Source: CAZUFB01 sp048173955 (GTDB lineage Bacteria; Actinomycetota; Coriobacteriia; Coriobacteriales; UMGS124). Taken from it: a stretch of 18,711 nucleotides of DNA. Within the stretch, counting starts at the first letter, position 1, and each line of letters starts with the position of its first letter. Under the pieces are notes generated by a model. It saw only the letters and a list, made by a program, of their open reading frames with translations, did not search any database and was not told where the DNA came from. The translations under genes were made by a program, and so were the position numbers. The stretch is from contig DBEYOB010000083.1 in assembly GCA_048173955.1 (NCBI GenBank), positions 1 to 18,711 on the forward strand, written 5' to 3'. This document shows positions 5,812 through 13,434 of the stretch, in pieces.

Positions 5812-8493
5812 TTAGACCATCCCCCTCTCGCGTCGCTCCCGGGCATCTCGTCCCTCCGGGCAGGCCCCCGGGGTGCTCCCCGTCCGACCAGGCGGCGGAA
5901 ACGCCCCACCGGTAACCGTCTCGCGCTCGACCGACGCCTCCCCGCCGAGCCCGAGGAAGTCGGCGAAGAACCCGGGGTAGGACTTTGCCACGGCGTTCGC
6001 CCCGCACACCTCGACCGGCCCGTCGGCCGCCGTGGCGCCCACCGCTGCGGCCATCGCGATGCGGTGGTCGCCATGCGAGCGCACCGTGCAGGCGCGCAGG
6101 ACCGCGCGAGCGGGGACGCCAGAACCCGGTACCCGCCCCAGCCCGTGCACCACGAGGCCGTCGGGTAGCTCGTCGACCCGGGCGCCGAGCGAGCGGACGA
6201 GCTCCGCCGTGGTGGCCAGACGGTCGGACTCCTTGATGCGCAGGCGCGCCGCGTTCACCACGCGCGTATCGCCCTCGGCGCATGCGGCGACGACGCACAG
6301 CACCGGCACGAGGTCGGGGACGTCGTGCGCATCGACCTCGACGCCGCGCAGCCTGCAGCGCTCCCCCGTCTCAGGGTCGCACCCGCACACCTCGGCCCAC
6401 CCCTCCCCGGGATGGCAGCGCACGTGCGCCCCCATCGCACCGAGGACGTCGAGCACCGCAAGGTCACCCTGGCTGCTCGCCAGGTCGAGCCCGCGCACGC
6501 GCACCGGCTCGTCCGAGAGGGCGCCGGCACACAGCCAGAAGGCGGCGTTCGACCAGTCCCCCTCGACCGCCGCCTCGCCCGGGCTCGCATAGCGCGCATC
6601 GGGCGCCACCGTGAAGACCGTGAGGCCGTCGCCGCCCCCATCCGCGGCGTCGGCCTCGCACGACTCGGCGACCTCGACCCCGAACGTGCGCATGACCCCG
6701 ACCGTGAGGTCGATGTAGGGGCGCGACTCGACGGCGCCGTGCAACCGCACGCGCCCGCCCGCGAGCGGCAGCGCCAGCAGCAAGCCGGTCACGAACTGCG
6801 AGCTCACGTTGCCGGGCAGGTCGAAGGTGCCGCCCGCCATGCGCCCCCACACCGGCAGGGGAACCATCCCGGCCGGGCCAATCGTGCAGCCATGCTCCGC
6901 GAGCCGGCTGCGCAGAGGCTCGAGCGGACGCTCGGGCAGGCGCCCCTCCATGAGGAACTGGCCCCCGCAGCCCAGGGCGCACACGACCGGCAGCATGAAG
7001 CGCAGGGTCGACCCGCTCTCCCCGCACGGCAGCCAGGGGGTGCGGCTGTGCGGGGCGTCGCGCACGATCGGCTCGACCGTCAGCCACGCGCCCGAGCGCT
7101 CGACCTTCGCCCCGAGCGCGGCGAGGCAGGCGCAGGTCGCCTCGATGTCCTGCGAGGTGGTGGAGCAGCGGATGCGCGTGGGCCCGTCGGCGAGGGCTGC
7201 GCAGATGAACATGCGGTGCGCGGCCGACTTGGACGCGATGGCCTCGACCTCGCCCGTCAGCGCCCCGGGGCGCACCGTGGCGCGCACCGGCTCCTTGCCG
7301 AGCGGCTCGCGGGGATTGCGCCAGCCCGGCGCGCCGAGGCCCCCGATCAGACGGCCCCCTCGCTCCCCGCGCGCCTCCTTGACGAGGAACCCCTCGGCCG
7401 CGACGCCTTCCCGCGTACCCGCGCATCCCAGTTCCACCAGCTCGGCGAACTCGCCCAGCCCCATGCGCCTCACCTCGCACGACCCGATACCACGCACCGC
7501 CACGACGTCGATGGCATCGCCCGTGCGCTTCTTGTCGTTCCGGGCCGCCTCGGCGAGCTCGGAGGGGTCTCGCTCCGAGCAGGTGGGCAGCCCGTGCGCG
7601 CGCAGCAAGGCCTCGATACGCCCGGCGTCCTCGGCGGGGCACCAGCCGCGCGCGGCGCAGGCGCGCGCCATGATGGCCGTCCCCGCAGCCACGGCGTGGC
7701 CATGCGGAACCGCGTAGCCGCTCAGAAGCTCGATGGCGTGGCCCACCGTGTGCCCCAGGTTCAGAAGCTTGCGCACGCCAGCTTCGCGCTCGTCGGCCTC
7801 CACGACGTCGCGCTTGAGCGCGATGCAGCGCGCCACGACGCGCTCCTCTTGGCCGGCAAGGGGCCGCTCGAGCCAGCCGAACAGCTCCGGGTCGGCCATG
7901 ACGGCATACTTCGCGACCTCGCCCATACCGTCCGCCAGATAGGTCGGGGGCAGGGTGCCGAGGCAGTCGAGGTCGCACAGCACGAGGTCGGGCTGGTAGA
8001 ACGCGCCCGCGAGGTTCTTCCCCTGCGGCAGGTCGACCGCGGTCTTGCCGCCCACGCTCGAGTCGACCATCGCGAGCAGCGAGGTAGCGAGCTGCACCAG
8101 GTTGCAGCCGCGCATGTAGGTCGCCGCGGCAAAGCCCGCCAGGTCGCCGACCACACCGCCGCCTAGGGCGACCACGGTACTCGCGCGCGTGAGCCCGAAG
8201 CGGGCCGCCTCCTCGAGCAGCCGCTCGTAGGTCGCAAGGCACTTCGAGGGCTCCCCCGCCTCGACGACGGCACGCCCCACCGCAAAGCCCGCCGACTCGA
8301 GCGAGCGTGCGACGCGCCCGGCATAGAGGGGGGCCACGCTGGAGTCGCTCACCAGGAACACGGCGCCGTCGGCGTCGGGTACCGCGGCGCGCACGCGCAC
8401 GCCCACCTCGTCGAGTAGCCCGCGACCCACCGCGACGTCGTATGCCTTCGAGGCCGCGGCGACGCGGACGGTCTCGAACACGCGCGCGCTCAT
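5812..8493 (-). CDS. aroB-aroA: Fused 3-dehydroquinate synthase / EPSP synthase (AroB-AroA)
   Basis: One uninterrupted 893-aa frame carries two pathway enzymes. Residues ~1-356 are AroB (DAHP to 3-dehydroquinate, NAD and metal dependent): VALGGGVVGDLAGFAAATYMRG around 108-129, DSSVGGKTAVD (144-154), E192 in GEVAKYAVM, GHTVGHAIE (247-255) and HGHAV (264-268). A linker of about 45 residues follows. Residues ~402-850 are AroA (shikimate-3-phosphate plus PEP to EPSP): SKSAAHR (421-427), GESGSTLRFM (491-500), SSQFVTGLL (564-572), RPYIDLT (591-597), DWSNAAFWL (646-654), RLRIKESDRLA (750-760), DHRIAMA (809-815) and KSYPGFF (837-843). The C-tail of about 40 residues is Pro/Arg-rich. The ATG overlaps the tyrA stop (ATGA). 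A possible internal GTG near codon 403 has AAGGAG only three bases upstream, so some separate AroA product cannot be excluded. Confidence 0.92.
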   Translation of the reverse strand: MSARVFETVRVAAASKAYDVAVGRGLLDEVGVRVRAAVPDADGAVFLVSDSSVAPLYAGRVARSLESAGFAVGRAVVEAGEPSKCLATYERLLEEAARFGLTRASTVVALGGGVVGDLAGFAAATYMRGCNLVQLATSLLAMVDSSVGGKTAVDLPQGKNLAGAFYQPDLVLCDLDCLGTLPPTYLADGMGEVAKYAVMADPELFGWLERPLAGQEERVVARCIALKRDVVEADEREAGVRKLLNLGHTVGHAIELLSGYAVPHGHAVAAGTAIMARACAARGWCPAEDAGRIEALLRAHGLPTCSERDPSELAEAARNDKKRTGDAIDVVAVRGIGSCEVRRMGLGEFAELVELGCAGTREGVAAEGFLVKEARGERGGRLIGGLGAPGWRNPREPLGKEPVRATVRPGALTGEVEAIASKSAAHRMFICAALADGPTRIRCSTTSQDIEATCACLAALGAKVERSGAWLTVEPIVRDAPHSRTPWLPCGESGSTLRFMLPVVCALGCGGQFLMEGRLPERPLEPLRSRLAEHGCTIGPAGMVPLPVWGRMAGGTFDLPGNVSSQFVTGLLLALPLAGGRVRLHGAVESRPYIDLTVGVMRTFGVEVAESCEADAADGGGDGLTVFTVAPDARYASPGEAAVEGDWSNAAFWLCAGALSDEPVRVRGLDLASSQGDLAVLDVLGAMGAHVRCHPGEGWAEVCGCDPETGERCRLRGVEVDAHDVPDLVPVLCVVAACAEGDTRVVNAARLRIKESDRLATTAELVRSLGARVDELPDGLVVHGLGRVPGSGVPARAVLRACTVRSHGDHRIAMAAAVGATAADGPVEVCGANAVAKSYPGFFADFLGLGGEASVERETVTGGAFPPPGRTGSTPGACPEGRDARERRERGMV

Positions 8494-9395
8494 CGGTCCC
8501 TCGCCTCCTCCTCGGCCACGATGCGGCGCTCGGCCTGCTCCTTGGCGCGGCGACCGTCGGCGAGAAGGGCGCGCATGCGGGCGACATCGCCCGCGGCGAG
8601 CGCGTCGCGGTACTCCTGCAGCCGGGCGATGATCTGGTCGAGCTCGAACAGCAGGTTGTCGGCGTCGTCGAAGAACAGCTCGCTCCACATGTTCTCGTTG
8701 AGGCGGGCGACGCGCGTCATGTCGCGGTAGCTGCCGGCGGAAAACCCCTGGTGCCCCTGGGCCGTGGGGCTTTTGATGTAGGCGCTGCTCACCACGTGGG
8801 CGAGCTGCGAGGTGAACGCGATGCGCCGGTCGTGCTCCTCTGCCGTGGACACCTGGATGCTGCCGAAACCTGCCGGGGCAAGGGCGCACGCCACGGCGTC
8901 GAGCAGGGCCATGTCGTCGGTGCGCGGGGGCACGATCACCATGGGTGCACCGCGGAAGAGGTTGGCGCGGGCGTATTTGAAGCCCGAGTACTGCGTGCCC
9001 GCCATGGGGTGGCCGCCCACGAAGGTGAAGCCAGCCTTCTCGGCGAGCGGCATGCAGGCCGCGCACACCTCGCGCTTCACGCCGCAGCAGTCGATGACGA
9101 GGGCGTCGGGGCGCACCAGCGCCGCGTTGTCGCGCAGCCAGGCGATGCAGGCCCCCGGGTACACCGCGAGCAGGACGAGGTCGCACTGCGGGACGGCGTC
9201 GGCGTCGAGCGTGCCGGCGATCGTCTCGACGCGCGCCGCGCCCATGGTGTCCTCGTCGAGGTCGAAGGCGAGCACGCGCCACCCGGCGTCGCGGTAGGCC
9301 TTGGCGAGCGAGCCGCCGATGAGACCCAGCCCCAGGATGCCCACGGTGCGCTCGCGGAGCTCGTCAGCCGCCGGCCAGCTCCTGACGGCGCCCAT
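8490..9395 (-). CDS. tyrA: Prephenate dehydrogenase
   Basis: A 301-aa protein oxidising prephenate to 4-hydroxyphenylpyruvate for tyrosine. The N-terminal Rossmann domain has GILGLGLIGGSLAKAY (19-34) and an acidic residue, D45, at the end of the second strand, which favours NAD over NADP. GGHPMAG (127-133) and EEHDRRIAFTSQLAH (186-200) carry the conserved His residues of the family. The helical C-terminal domain includes GFSAGSYRDMTRVA. There is no ACT domain, so any tyrosine feedback would act elsewhere. The start overlaps the aroF stop by one base (TAATG) and its own stop overlaps the next start (ATGA). This tight coupling suggests balanced synthesis with aroF and aroB-aroA. Confidence 0.94.
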   Translation of the reverse strand: MGAVRSWPAADELRERTVGILGLGLIGGSLAKAYRDAGWRVLAFDLDEDTMGAARVETIAGTLDADAVPQCDLVLLAVYPGACIAWLRDNAALVRPDALVIDCCGVKREVCAACMPLAEKAGFTFVGGHPMAGTQYSGFKYARANLFRGAPMVIVPPRTDDMALLDAVACALAPAGFGSIQVSTAEEHDRRIAFTSQLAHVVSSAYIKSPTAQGHQGFSAGSYRDMTRVARLNENMWSELFFDDADNLLFELDQIIARLQEYRDALAAGDVARMRALLADGRRAKEQAERRIVAEEEARDR

Positions 9396-10399
9396 TAGCG
9401 CACGACCTCGCGGATGGCGGAAATCTTGGGCATGAGCTCGGCGAACTGCTCGGGGAGCAGCGCCTGCTGCCCGTCGGACCAGGCGCAGCTCGGGTTGTCG
9501 TGCACCTCGATCTCGAGCCCGTCGGCACCGGCGGCGGTGGCGGCGAGCGCCATGGGGCCCACGTAGCGCGTATAGCCGGTAGCGTGGCTCGGGTCGGCCA
9601 CCACGGGCAGGTGCGTGAGGTAGTGCAGCACGGGAACGGCGTTGAGGTCGAACGTGTTGCGCGTGCGCTTCTCGAAGGTGCGGATGCCGCGCTCGCACAG
9701 CATGACGTTGGGGTTTCCCTTGCTCATGATGTACTCGGCGCTCATGAGCAGCTCGTCGATGGTGCCGGCGATGCCGCGCTTGAGCAGCACGGGCTTGCCC
9801 GCCATGCCCACCTCCTTGAGCAGGTTGAAGTTCTGGGTGTTGCGCGCGCCGATCTGCAGGACGTCGATGTCCATGTCCACGAACAGCTGCACGTCGCGCA
9901 CGTCCATGATCTCGGTCACGATGGGCATGCCGGTCTCCTCGCGCGCGGCGCAGAGCAGCTCGAGGCCCGCCTTGCCCATGCCCTGGTTGGCGTAGGGGCT
10001 CGTGCGCGGCTTGAACGCGCCGCCGCGCAGCATCGTGGCGCCGGCCGCCTTGCAGGCGCGGGCGATCGCGAGGAGATTGTCGCCCTCCACGGAGCAGGGC
10101 CCCGCGATGACCTGGAAGTTGCCGCCGCCCACGGCGACGCCGGGAGCGATCTGGACCACGGTGTCCTCGGGATGGAACTTGCGGTTGGCGAGCTTGAACG
10201 GTTCGGACACCCGCGTCACGCTCTCGACGATGTCCATCGACTCGAGCAGCGACTTGTCGATCTTGGTGGTGTCGCCGATCAGGCCCACGACGGTCGACTC
10301 GGATCCCGAGACGTTGACGCCGAGGCCCTTGCTCTCGAGCCACGCGATGAGGTTGGACAGCTGGGCTTCGGTGGTGCCGGGTTTGATGACCGCGATCAT
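9395..10399 (-). CDS. aroF: DAHP synthase, type I-beta with N-terminal ferredoxin-like regulatory domain
   Basis: A 334-aa enzyme condensing PEP and erythrose 4-phosphate, the entry step of the pathway. Residues 1-~70 (MIAVIKPGTTEAQ... to VTRVSEP) form the small ferredoxin-like domain seen in type I-beta enzymes such as that of Thermotoga. The barrel carries VIAGPCSVEG with metal-binding C102, RGGAFKPRTSPY (125-136), IGARNTQNF (183-191), KRG (207-209), CERGIRTFE (235-243), DPSHATG (269-275) and EVHDNP (298-303). ATG at 10399 has GAGGAG seven to eight bases upstream. The longer in-frame start at 10540 would run through the leader hairpin and is rejected. It is the first structural gene of the operon; the fused regulatory domain suggests allosteric control in addition to the leader. 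Confidence 0.95.
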   Translation of the reverse strand: MIAVIKPGTTEAQLSNLIAWLESKGLGVNVSGSESTVVGLIGDTTKIDKSLLESMDIVESVTRVSEPFKLANRKFHPEDTVVQIAPGVAVGGGNFQVIAGPCSVEGDNLLAIARACKAAGATMLRGGAFKPRTSPYANQGMGKAGLELLCAAREETGMPIVTEIMDVRDVQLFVDMDIDVLQIGARNTQNFNLLKEVGMAGKPVLLKRGIAGTIDELLMSAEYIMSKGNPNVMLCERGIRTFEKRTRNTFDLNAVPVLHYLTHLPVVADPSHATGYTRYVGPMALAATAAGADGLEIEVHDNPSCAWSDGQQALLPEQFAELMPKISAIREVVR

Positions 10400-10457
10400 G
10401 GGGTGCTCCTCGCTCTGGGCGCCGGGATGGCGGCGCGACGGTTGCCGGATACAGGAC

Positions 10458-10490
10458 GCCCGTCCGACGCTGGTGCGTCGTCGGACGGGC
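10458..10490 (-). terminator. Strong leader hairpin before aroF (attenuator candidate)
   Basis: GCCCGTCCGACG and its exact reverse complement CGTCGGACGGGC (10458-10469 and 10479-10490) form a 12-bp perfect stem with a 9-nt loop, 58 bp before the aroF start codon. No T-run follows on the minus strand (GTCCTGTATCC), so it is either a tail-less GC-rich terminator or a pause/attenuation structure. Its 3' arm can alternatively pair with an upstream leader segment (10594-10602). Confidence 0.5.
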
Positions 10491-10498
10491 GGGCGGGT

Positions 10499-10609
10499 AA
10501 GCTCTCGTTCGGAAATGGGTGTGCGGGTGCCTGGGTCCACCTATCCCGCAACCGGGCCGCTTTGGACGGCACGCCGCGGGGCGTACACCTCATCGCCGGA
10601 CGAGAGCTT
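10499..10609 (-). promoter_or_regulatory. Long-range complementary segments in the aro leader
   Basis: AAGCTCTCGT and ACGAGAGCTT (10499-10508 and 10600-10609) are exact reverse complements and can form a 10-bp stem in the leader RNA. The upstream member lies inside the small leader ORF. It overlaps CGTCCGGCG (10594-10602 on the minus strand), which could instead pair over nine positions, with one G-U, to the 3' arm of the 12-bp hairpin. The two pairings compete, as in attenuation-type leaders. Confidence 0.4.
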
Positions 10610-10738
10610 CGTAAATCGCCCCCGCACGGCGCAGGTATACGAATAGGCAAACTGGTAGGTGCGACCGAGGGACAGGCTGCAGGGACCGGCGTACGCCGTC
10701 GCGGAGACGCTCGCTATGGTGGACGACTCGCGCAGCAT
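10541..10738 (-). CDS. Candidate aromatic-rich leader peptide of the aro operon
   Basis: A 65-codon ORF between the operon promoter and aroF. Its middle reads TYQFAYSYT (27-35): three Tyr and one Phe within seven codons, three of them spelled TTT or TAT, which are uncommon in this GC-rich context. Further aromatic residues are Y16, F42 and Y52. GAGGAAGG lies about 11 bases before the ATG, a usable but wide spacing. The ORF ends upstream of the strong hairpin. A control peptide read by ribosomes sensing charged tRNA-Tyr/tRNA-Phe would fit an aromatic operon, although it is longer than classical leader peptides. Chance cannot be excluded, because non-coding GC-rich DNA also yields open frames. 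Confidence 0.4.
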   Translation of the reverse strand: MLRESSTIASVSATAYAGPCSLSLGRTYQFAYSYTCAVRGRFTKLSSGDEVYAPRRAVQSGPVAG

Positions 10739-10801
10739 GCGGATGCGGACCCTTCCTCGGCGACGCCGCGCAGCCGATGCGCGCGGCGGATGGTCTCACA
10801 C

Positions 10802-10833
10802 AGTATAACCGTTGTCTGACTGGCGGATGTCAA
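10802..10833 (-). promoter_or_regulatory. Promoter candidate for the aro operon
   Basis: On the minus strand TTGACA (10828-10833) is a perfect -35 and TATACT (10802-10807) a 5/6 -10 match. The spacer is 20 bp, longer than the usual 17, which could mean a weak or activator-dependent promoter. This is an AT-rich patch between queA and aroF. Transcription would begin near 10795, giving a leader of about 400 nt before aroF and about 57 nt before the leader ORF. Confidence 0.5.
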
Positions 10834-10913
10834 GAAACTGTGAAGCGCCGGTACGGTTTGGCGCCTCGGGGGCTTTCCGGCCACCGCGTCGCCCGGCATC
10901 CGCGGGAAACGGA

Positions 10914-12068
10914 CTACAGGATGAGCATCGCGTCGCCAAAGGAGAGCATCCTGAACTTCTCCCGAATCGCGGCGTCGTAGGCCTCCATGATCTGCTCGCG
11001 CGTCGCGAATGCGCTCACGAGCATCATGAGGGTCGAGCGCGGCACGTGGAAGTTCGTGATAAGCACGTCCACCACGTGGAACGAGCTCCCCGGCATGAGG
11101 AACAGGTTCGTCGTCGCGTTCTCGCGCACCACGATGTCGCCCCGCGACCCGTCCGGCGCCACGGCGTCCGCGTCCCAGGCGCTCTCGAGCGAGCGGACCG
11201 AGGTCGTGCCCACCGCCACGACGCGCCCGCCCGCCGCCTTCGTCGCGTGCACGGCGTCGACCACCGCCTGCGGCACGTGGTAGCGCTCGGTGTGCATCAC
11301 GAGCTGGGTGGGGTCGTCCTCCTCGACGATGCGGAACGTGTCGATGCCCACCTCGAGCTCCACGGTGGCCCAGCCCACGCCCTTCGCCTTGCACGCCTCG
11401 ATGAGCTCGGGGGTGAAGTGGAGCCCGGCGGTGGGTGCCGCGGCCGAGTGCTCGTCGCGCATGGCGAAGACCGTCTGATACTTCTCCGGGTCGCCCTCGT
11501 ACTCGGTGATGTAGGGCGGCAGGGGCACGTGGCCCGCCTTGTGCATGGCCTCGTCGAGCGTGAGGTCCTCCGCCGCCGAGAAGCGCACGAGGCGCAGGCC
11601 GCGCTGCGGAAGGTGCTCGCCCACCTCAGCGGTGAGCACGACCGGCGCGGTCATGGGCGCGAGCAGGCCGCCCTCGCGGAACTCGATGAGGCTCCCGGGC
11701 TTGAGGCGCTTGCCGGGGCGCACGAGGCACTCCCAGGCGCCCCCGAGCGCGTCGAGGTCCTCGCGGCGGTTGGTGAGCAGGCACTCAGCGACCCCGCCCG
11801 TGCCGGGCTTGTGGCCCACGAGGCGCGCCGGCATGACGCGCGTCTGGTTCGCCACGAGCAAGTCGCCCGGCTCGAGGTAGTCCACGATGTCGCGGAACGT
11901 TTTGAACTCGACGGCGCCCGTGTCGCGGTGCAGCACGAGCATGCGGCACGAGTCGCGCGGCTCGGCGGGGGCCTGCGCGATAAGCTCGCGCGGAAGGTCG
12001 TAGTCGAAGTCGTCGGTGCGCAGGGGCCGCTGCCCGGCCAGTTCGTCGTTCACGGAATGATGCTGCAT
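10914..12068 (-). CDS. queA: S-adenosylmethionine:tRNA ribosyltransferase-isomerase
   Basis: A 384-aa enzyme that transfers and isomerises the ribosyl part of SAM onto 7-aminomethyl-7-deazaguanine in tRNA, giving epoxyqueuosine. Family features: DYDLPRELIAQAPAEPRDSCRMLVL near the N-terminus, LLVANQTRVMPARL, GHVPLPPYI, SAAAPTAGLHFT, VELEVGIDTFR, TTSVRSLES and the C-terminal TNFHVPRSTLMMLVSAF. The ATG at 12068 is chosen because the family begins shortly before DFDYDLP and GAGGA lies about ten bases upstream; the frame is open back to 12230, but that stretch looks non-coding. It is divergent from the Mbeg1-like gene and followed by the promoter of the aro operon, so probably monocistronic. queH, the next enzyme of the pathway, is encoded about 2.3 kb away. 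Confidence 0.95.
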   Translation of the reverse strand: MQHHSVNDELAGQRPLRTDDFDYDLPRELIAQAPAEPRDSCRMLVLHRDTGAVEFKTFRDIVDYLEPGDLLVANQTRVMPARLVGHKPGTGGVAECLLTNRREDLDALGGAWECLVRPGKRLKPGSLIEFREGGLLAPMTAPVVLTAEVGEHLPQRGLRLVRFSAAEDLTLDEAMHKAGHVPLPPYITEYEGDPEKYQTVFAMRDEHSAAAPTAGLHFTPELIEACKAKGVGWATVELEVGIDTFRIVEEDDPTQLVMHTERYHVPQAVVDAVHATKAAGGRVVAVGTTSVRSLESAWDADAVAPDGSRGDIVVRENATTNLFLMPGSSFHVVDVLITNFHVPRSTLMMLVSAFATREQIMEAYDAAIREKFRMLSFGDAMLIL

Positions 12069-12151
12069 GGTGCGTACGTCCTCTTTCGATGCGATGCGCG
12101 CAATCGGGGCCGCAGGATCGGGCTTGGCCGCGCGCCGGGTAGGCCGGGGCA

Positions 12152-12157
12152 AGTGTA
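12152..12157 (-). promoter_or_regulatory. Possible -10 element for queA
   Basis: TACACT on the minus strand, a 5/6-type -10 match, lies about 85 bp before the queA ATG. No good -35 is seen at 16-18 bp, so this is a tentative call. Confidence 0.25.
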
Positions 12158-12241
12158 GCCCTGCGAACGCGGGCACGGCCCGCAAATGGGGCGAATGCGC
12201 GAGGAATACGTCAGGGACCGAAGCCACCATCGCGGCACCGA

Positions 12242-12270
12242 CCCCCCCCCCGCCGCCCCTCTGCTACCAT
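12242..12270 (+). promoter_or_regulatory. Extended -10 promoter with a C10 homopolymer upstream
   Basis: TGCTACCAT at 12262-12270 fits the extended -10 pattern TGnTAnnnT, 42 bp before the ATG of the hydrolase gene. The expected -35 position falls inside a run of ten C (12242-12251). Changes in the length of this run would alter the promoter's upstream face. Confidence 0.35.
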
Positions 12271-12312
12271 GAAGCCGTCACATCCGAAACGCATCCCTGG
12301 GAGGGCAGGCCC

Positions 12313-13434
12313 ATGCACCTGATCGAGTACGTCGAGACCGAGCTGCGCACCTTCGACGAGGCCCCGCTGGGCCCGGTTGACTCCGCCGTCCTCTCCCAGC
12401 TCGCCATGGTGCGGGTCGAATGCCTGGCCCCGACCCGCCCAATCGCACCGCACGAGCTGCTGCGCGCCGAGCGTTTCGAGGAGCTGCTGGGCATCGGTCT
12501 CGAGCCCGACCTGCTCAAGCGGCTTCTGTTCGCCGTCTGCGCAAGCCCCCGGTTCAGGGGCCTCGCCATCGACGGCGCGCAGTCCGTCTTCGACCCGAAG
12601 CGCGAGACCCAGTTTGCCGCAATGACGTTCTCGTGGGCGGGCACCGTGCGGGACGAAGGCGGCGCACGGTTCTCCTACATCGCGTTTCGCGGCACCGACG
12701 CGTCGTTCACCGGTTGGAACGAGGACTTCAACATGGGGTGGACGTGGCCGGTGCCCGGCCAGGCGGAGGCGGTGTGCTACCTCGAGCGCATCGCCGCGTC
12801 CCACGAGGGCGACCTGTTCGTGGGCGGTCACTCCAAGGGCGGCAACCTCGCCGTCTACGCTGCCGCCAAGGCGAGCGAGGCCGTCCAGGCGCGCGTGCGC
12901 CGCGTCTACAGCCACGACGGCCCGGGGTTCCGAAGCGAGGCCGTGGGCCCGGACGAGCTCGGACGCATCGCCGACCGCGTCCACAAGACCGTTCCCCGCG
13001 AATCCGTCGTCGGGGTGCTGCTCGAGACGTGCGACGACTTCCGCGTCGTCGAGAGCCGTGGGCACGGCGTCGACCAGCACAGCCTGTTCAACTGGGAGAT
13101 CGACCCCGCCGCAGGGGACTTTGCCTATGCCGAGAAGCTCGCGGACACGTCGGTCTTCTGGCGCGACACCATGCGCGAATGGGTCGAGACGAGCACGCTC
13201 GAAGAGCTTGAGGAGACGGTCGACGCCCTGTTCCGGGCACTCGGCGACTCGGGTGAGGCCGACGTCAGGACCATTCTCGCCGGCGGCCCCAAGGCGGTGT
13301 CCGCGCTCCTCGAGGCGGCGCGCAGCCTCGACGAGCGGGACCGCGCGACGCTGCGCCGGGCCTTCGGGTCGCTCGGGAGCGCCGCCGCCCGCACGCTCGG
13401 GGGCGGGCGCGCGGCCCGTCGGGACACCCGCTAG
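12313..13434 (+). CDS. Mbeg1-like (DUF2974) alpha/beta hydrolase
   Basis: A 373-aa protein with no signal peptide, so probably cytoplasmic. It carries a lipase-type nucleophile elbow GGHSKGGNLA (171-180) with S174, an upstream AFRGTD strand (124-129) like class 3 lipases, YSHDGPGF (199-206) and VESRGHGVDQHSLFNW (246-261), which supply candidate Asp (D202) and His (H256) partners. This pattern matches the Mbeg1-like/DUF2974 family, common in Firmicutes and gut actinobacteria; substrates are not established. The ATG at 12313 follows GGGAGGG by eight bases. It is divergent from queA. Its TAG stop shares the bases CTAG with the stop of the convergent gene. The C-terminal ~60 residues are Ala/Arg-rich and not obviously part of the fold. 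Confidence 0.85.
   Translation: MHLIEYVETELRTFDEAPLGPVDSAVLSQLAMVRVECLAPTRPIAPHELLRAERFEELLGIGLEPDLLKRLLFAVCASPRFRGLAIDGAQSVFDPKRETQFAAMTFSWAGTVRDEGGARFSYIAFRGTDASFTGWNEDFNMGWTWPVPGQAEAVCYLERIAASHEGDLFVGGHSKGGNLAVYAAAKASEAVQARVRRVYSHDGPGFRSEAVGPDELGRIADRVHKTVPRESVVGVLLETCDDFRVVESRGHGVDQHSLFNWEIDPAAGDFAYAEKLADTSVFWRDTMREWVETSTLEELEETVDALFRALGDSGEADVRTILAGGPKAVSALLEAARSLDERDRATLRRAFGSLGSAAARTLGGGRAARRDTR

Noticed and set aside
6325..9398. Long plus-strand frames opposite aroB-aroA and tyrA
   Set aside because: Same reason: composition-driven shadows with no ribosome binding site or recognisable domains.
10530..10545. T-box-like sequence (minus strand GGTGGACCC) in the aro leader
   Set aside because: It lacks the full UGGNACC core and the other T-box elements; the match is by chance.
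10590..10799. Second small minus-strand ORF in the aro leader (69 codons, another frame)
   Set aside because: Its first codon lies at the expected transcription start, it has no ribosome binding site, and its aromatic content is less clustered than in the 10541-10738 frame.
10845..10864. GCGCC/GGCGC hairpin as a queA terminator
   Set aside because: Only five base pairs with a 10-nt loop and no T-run; common by chance at this GC content.
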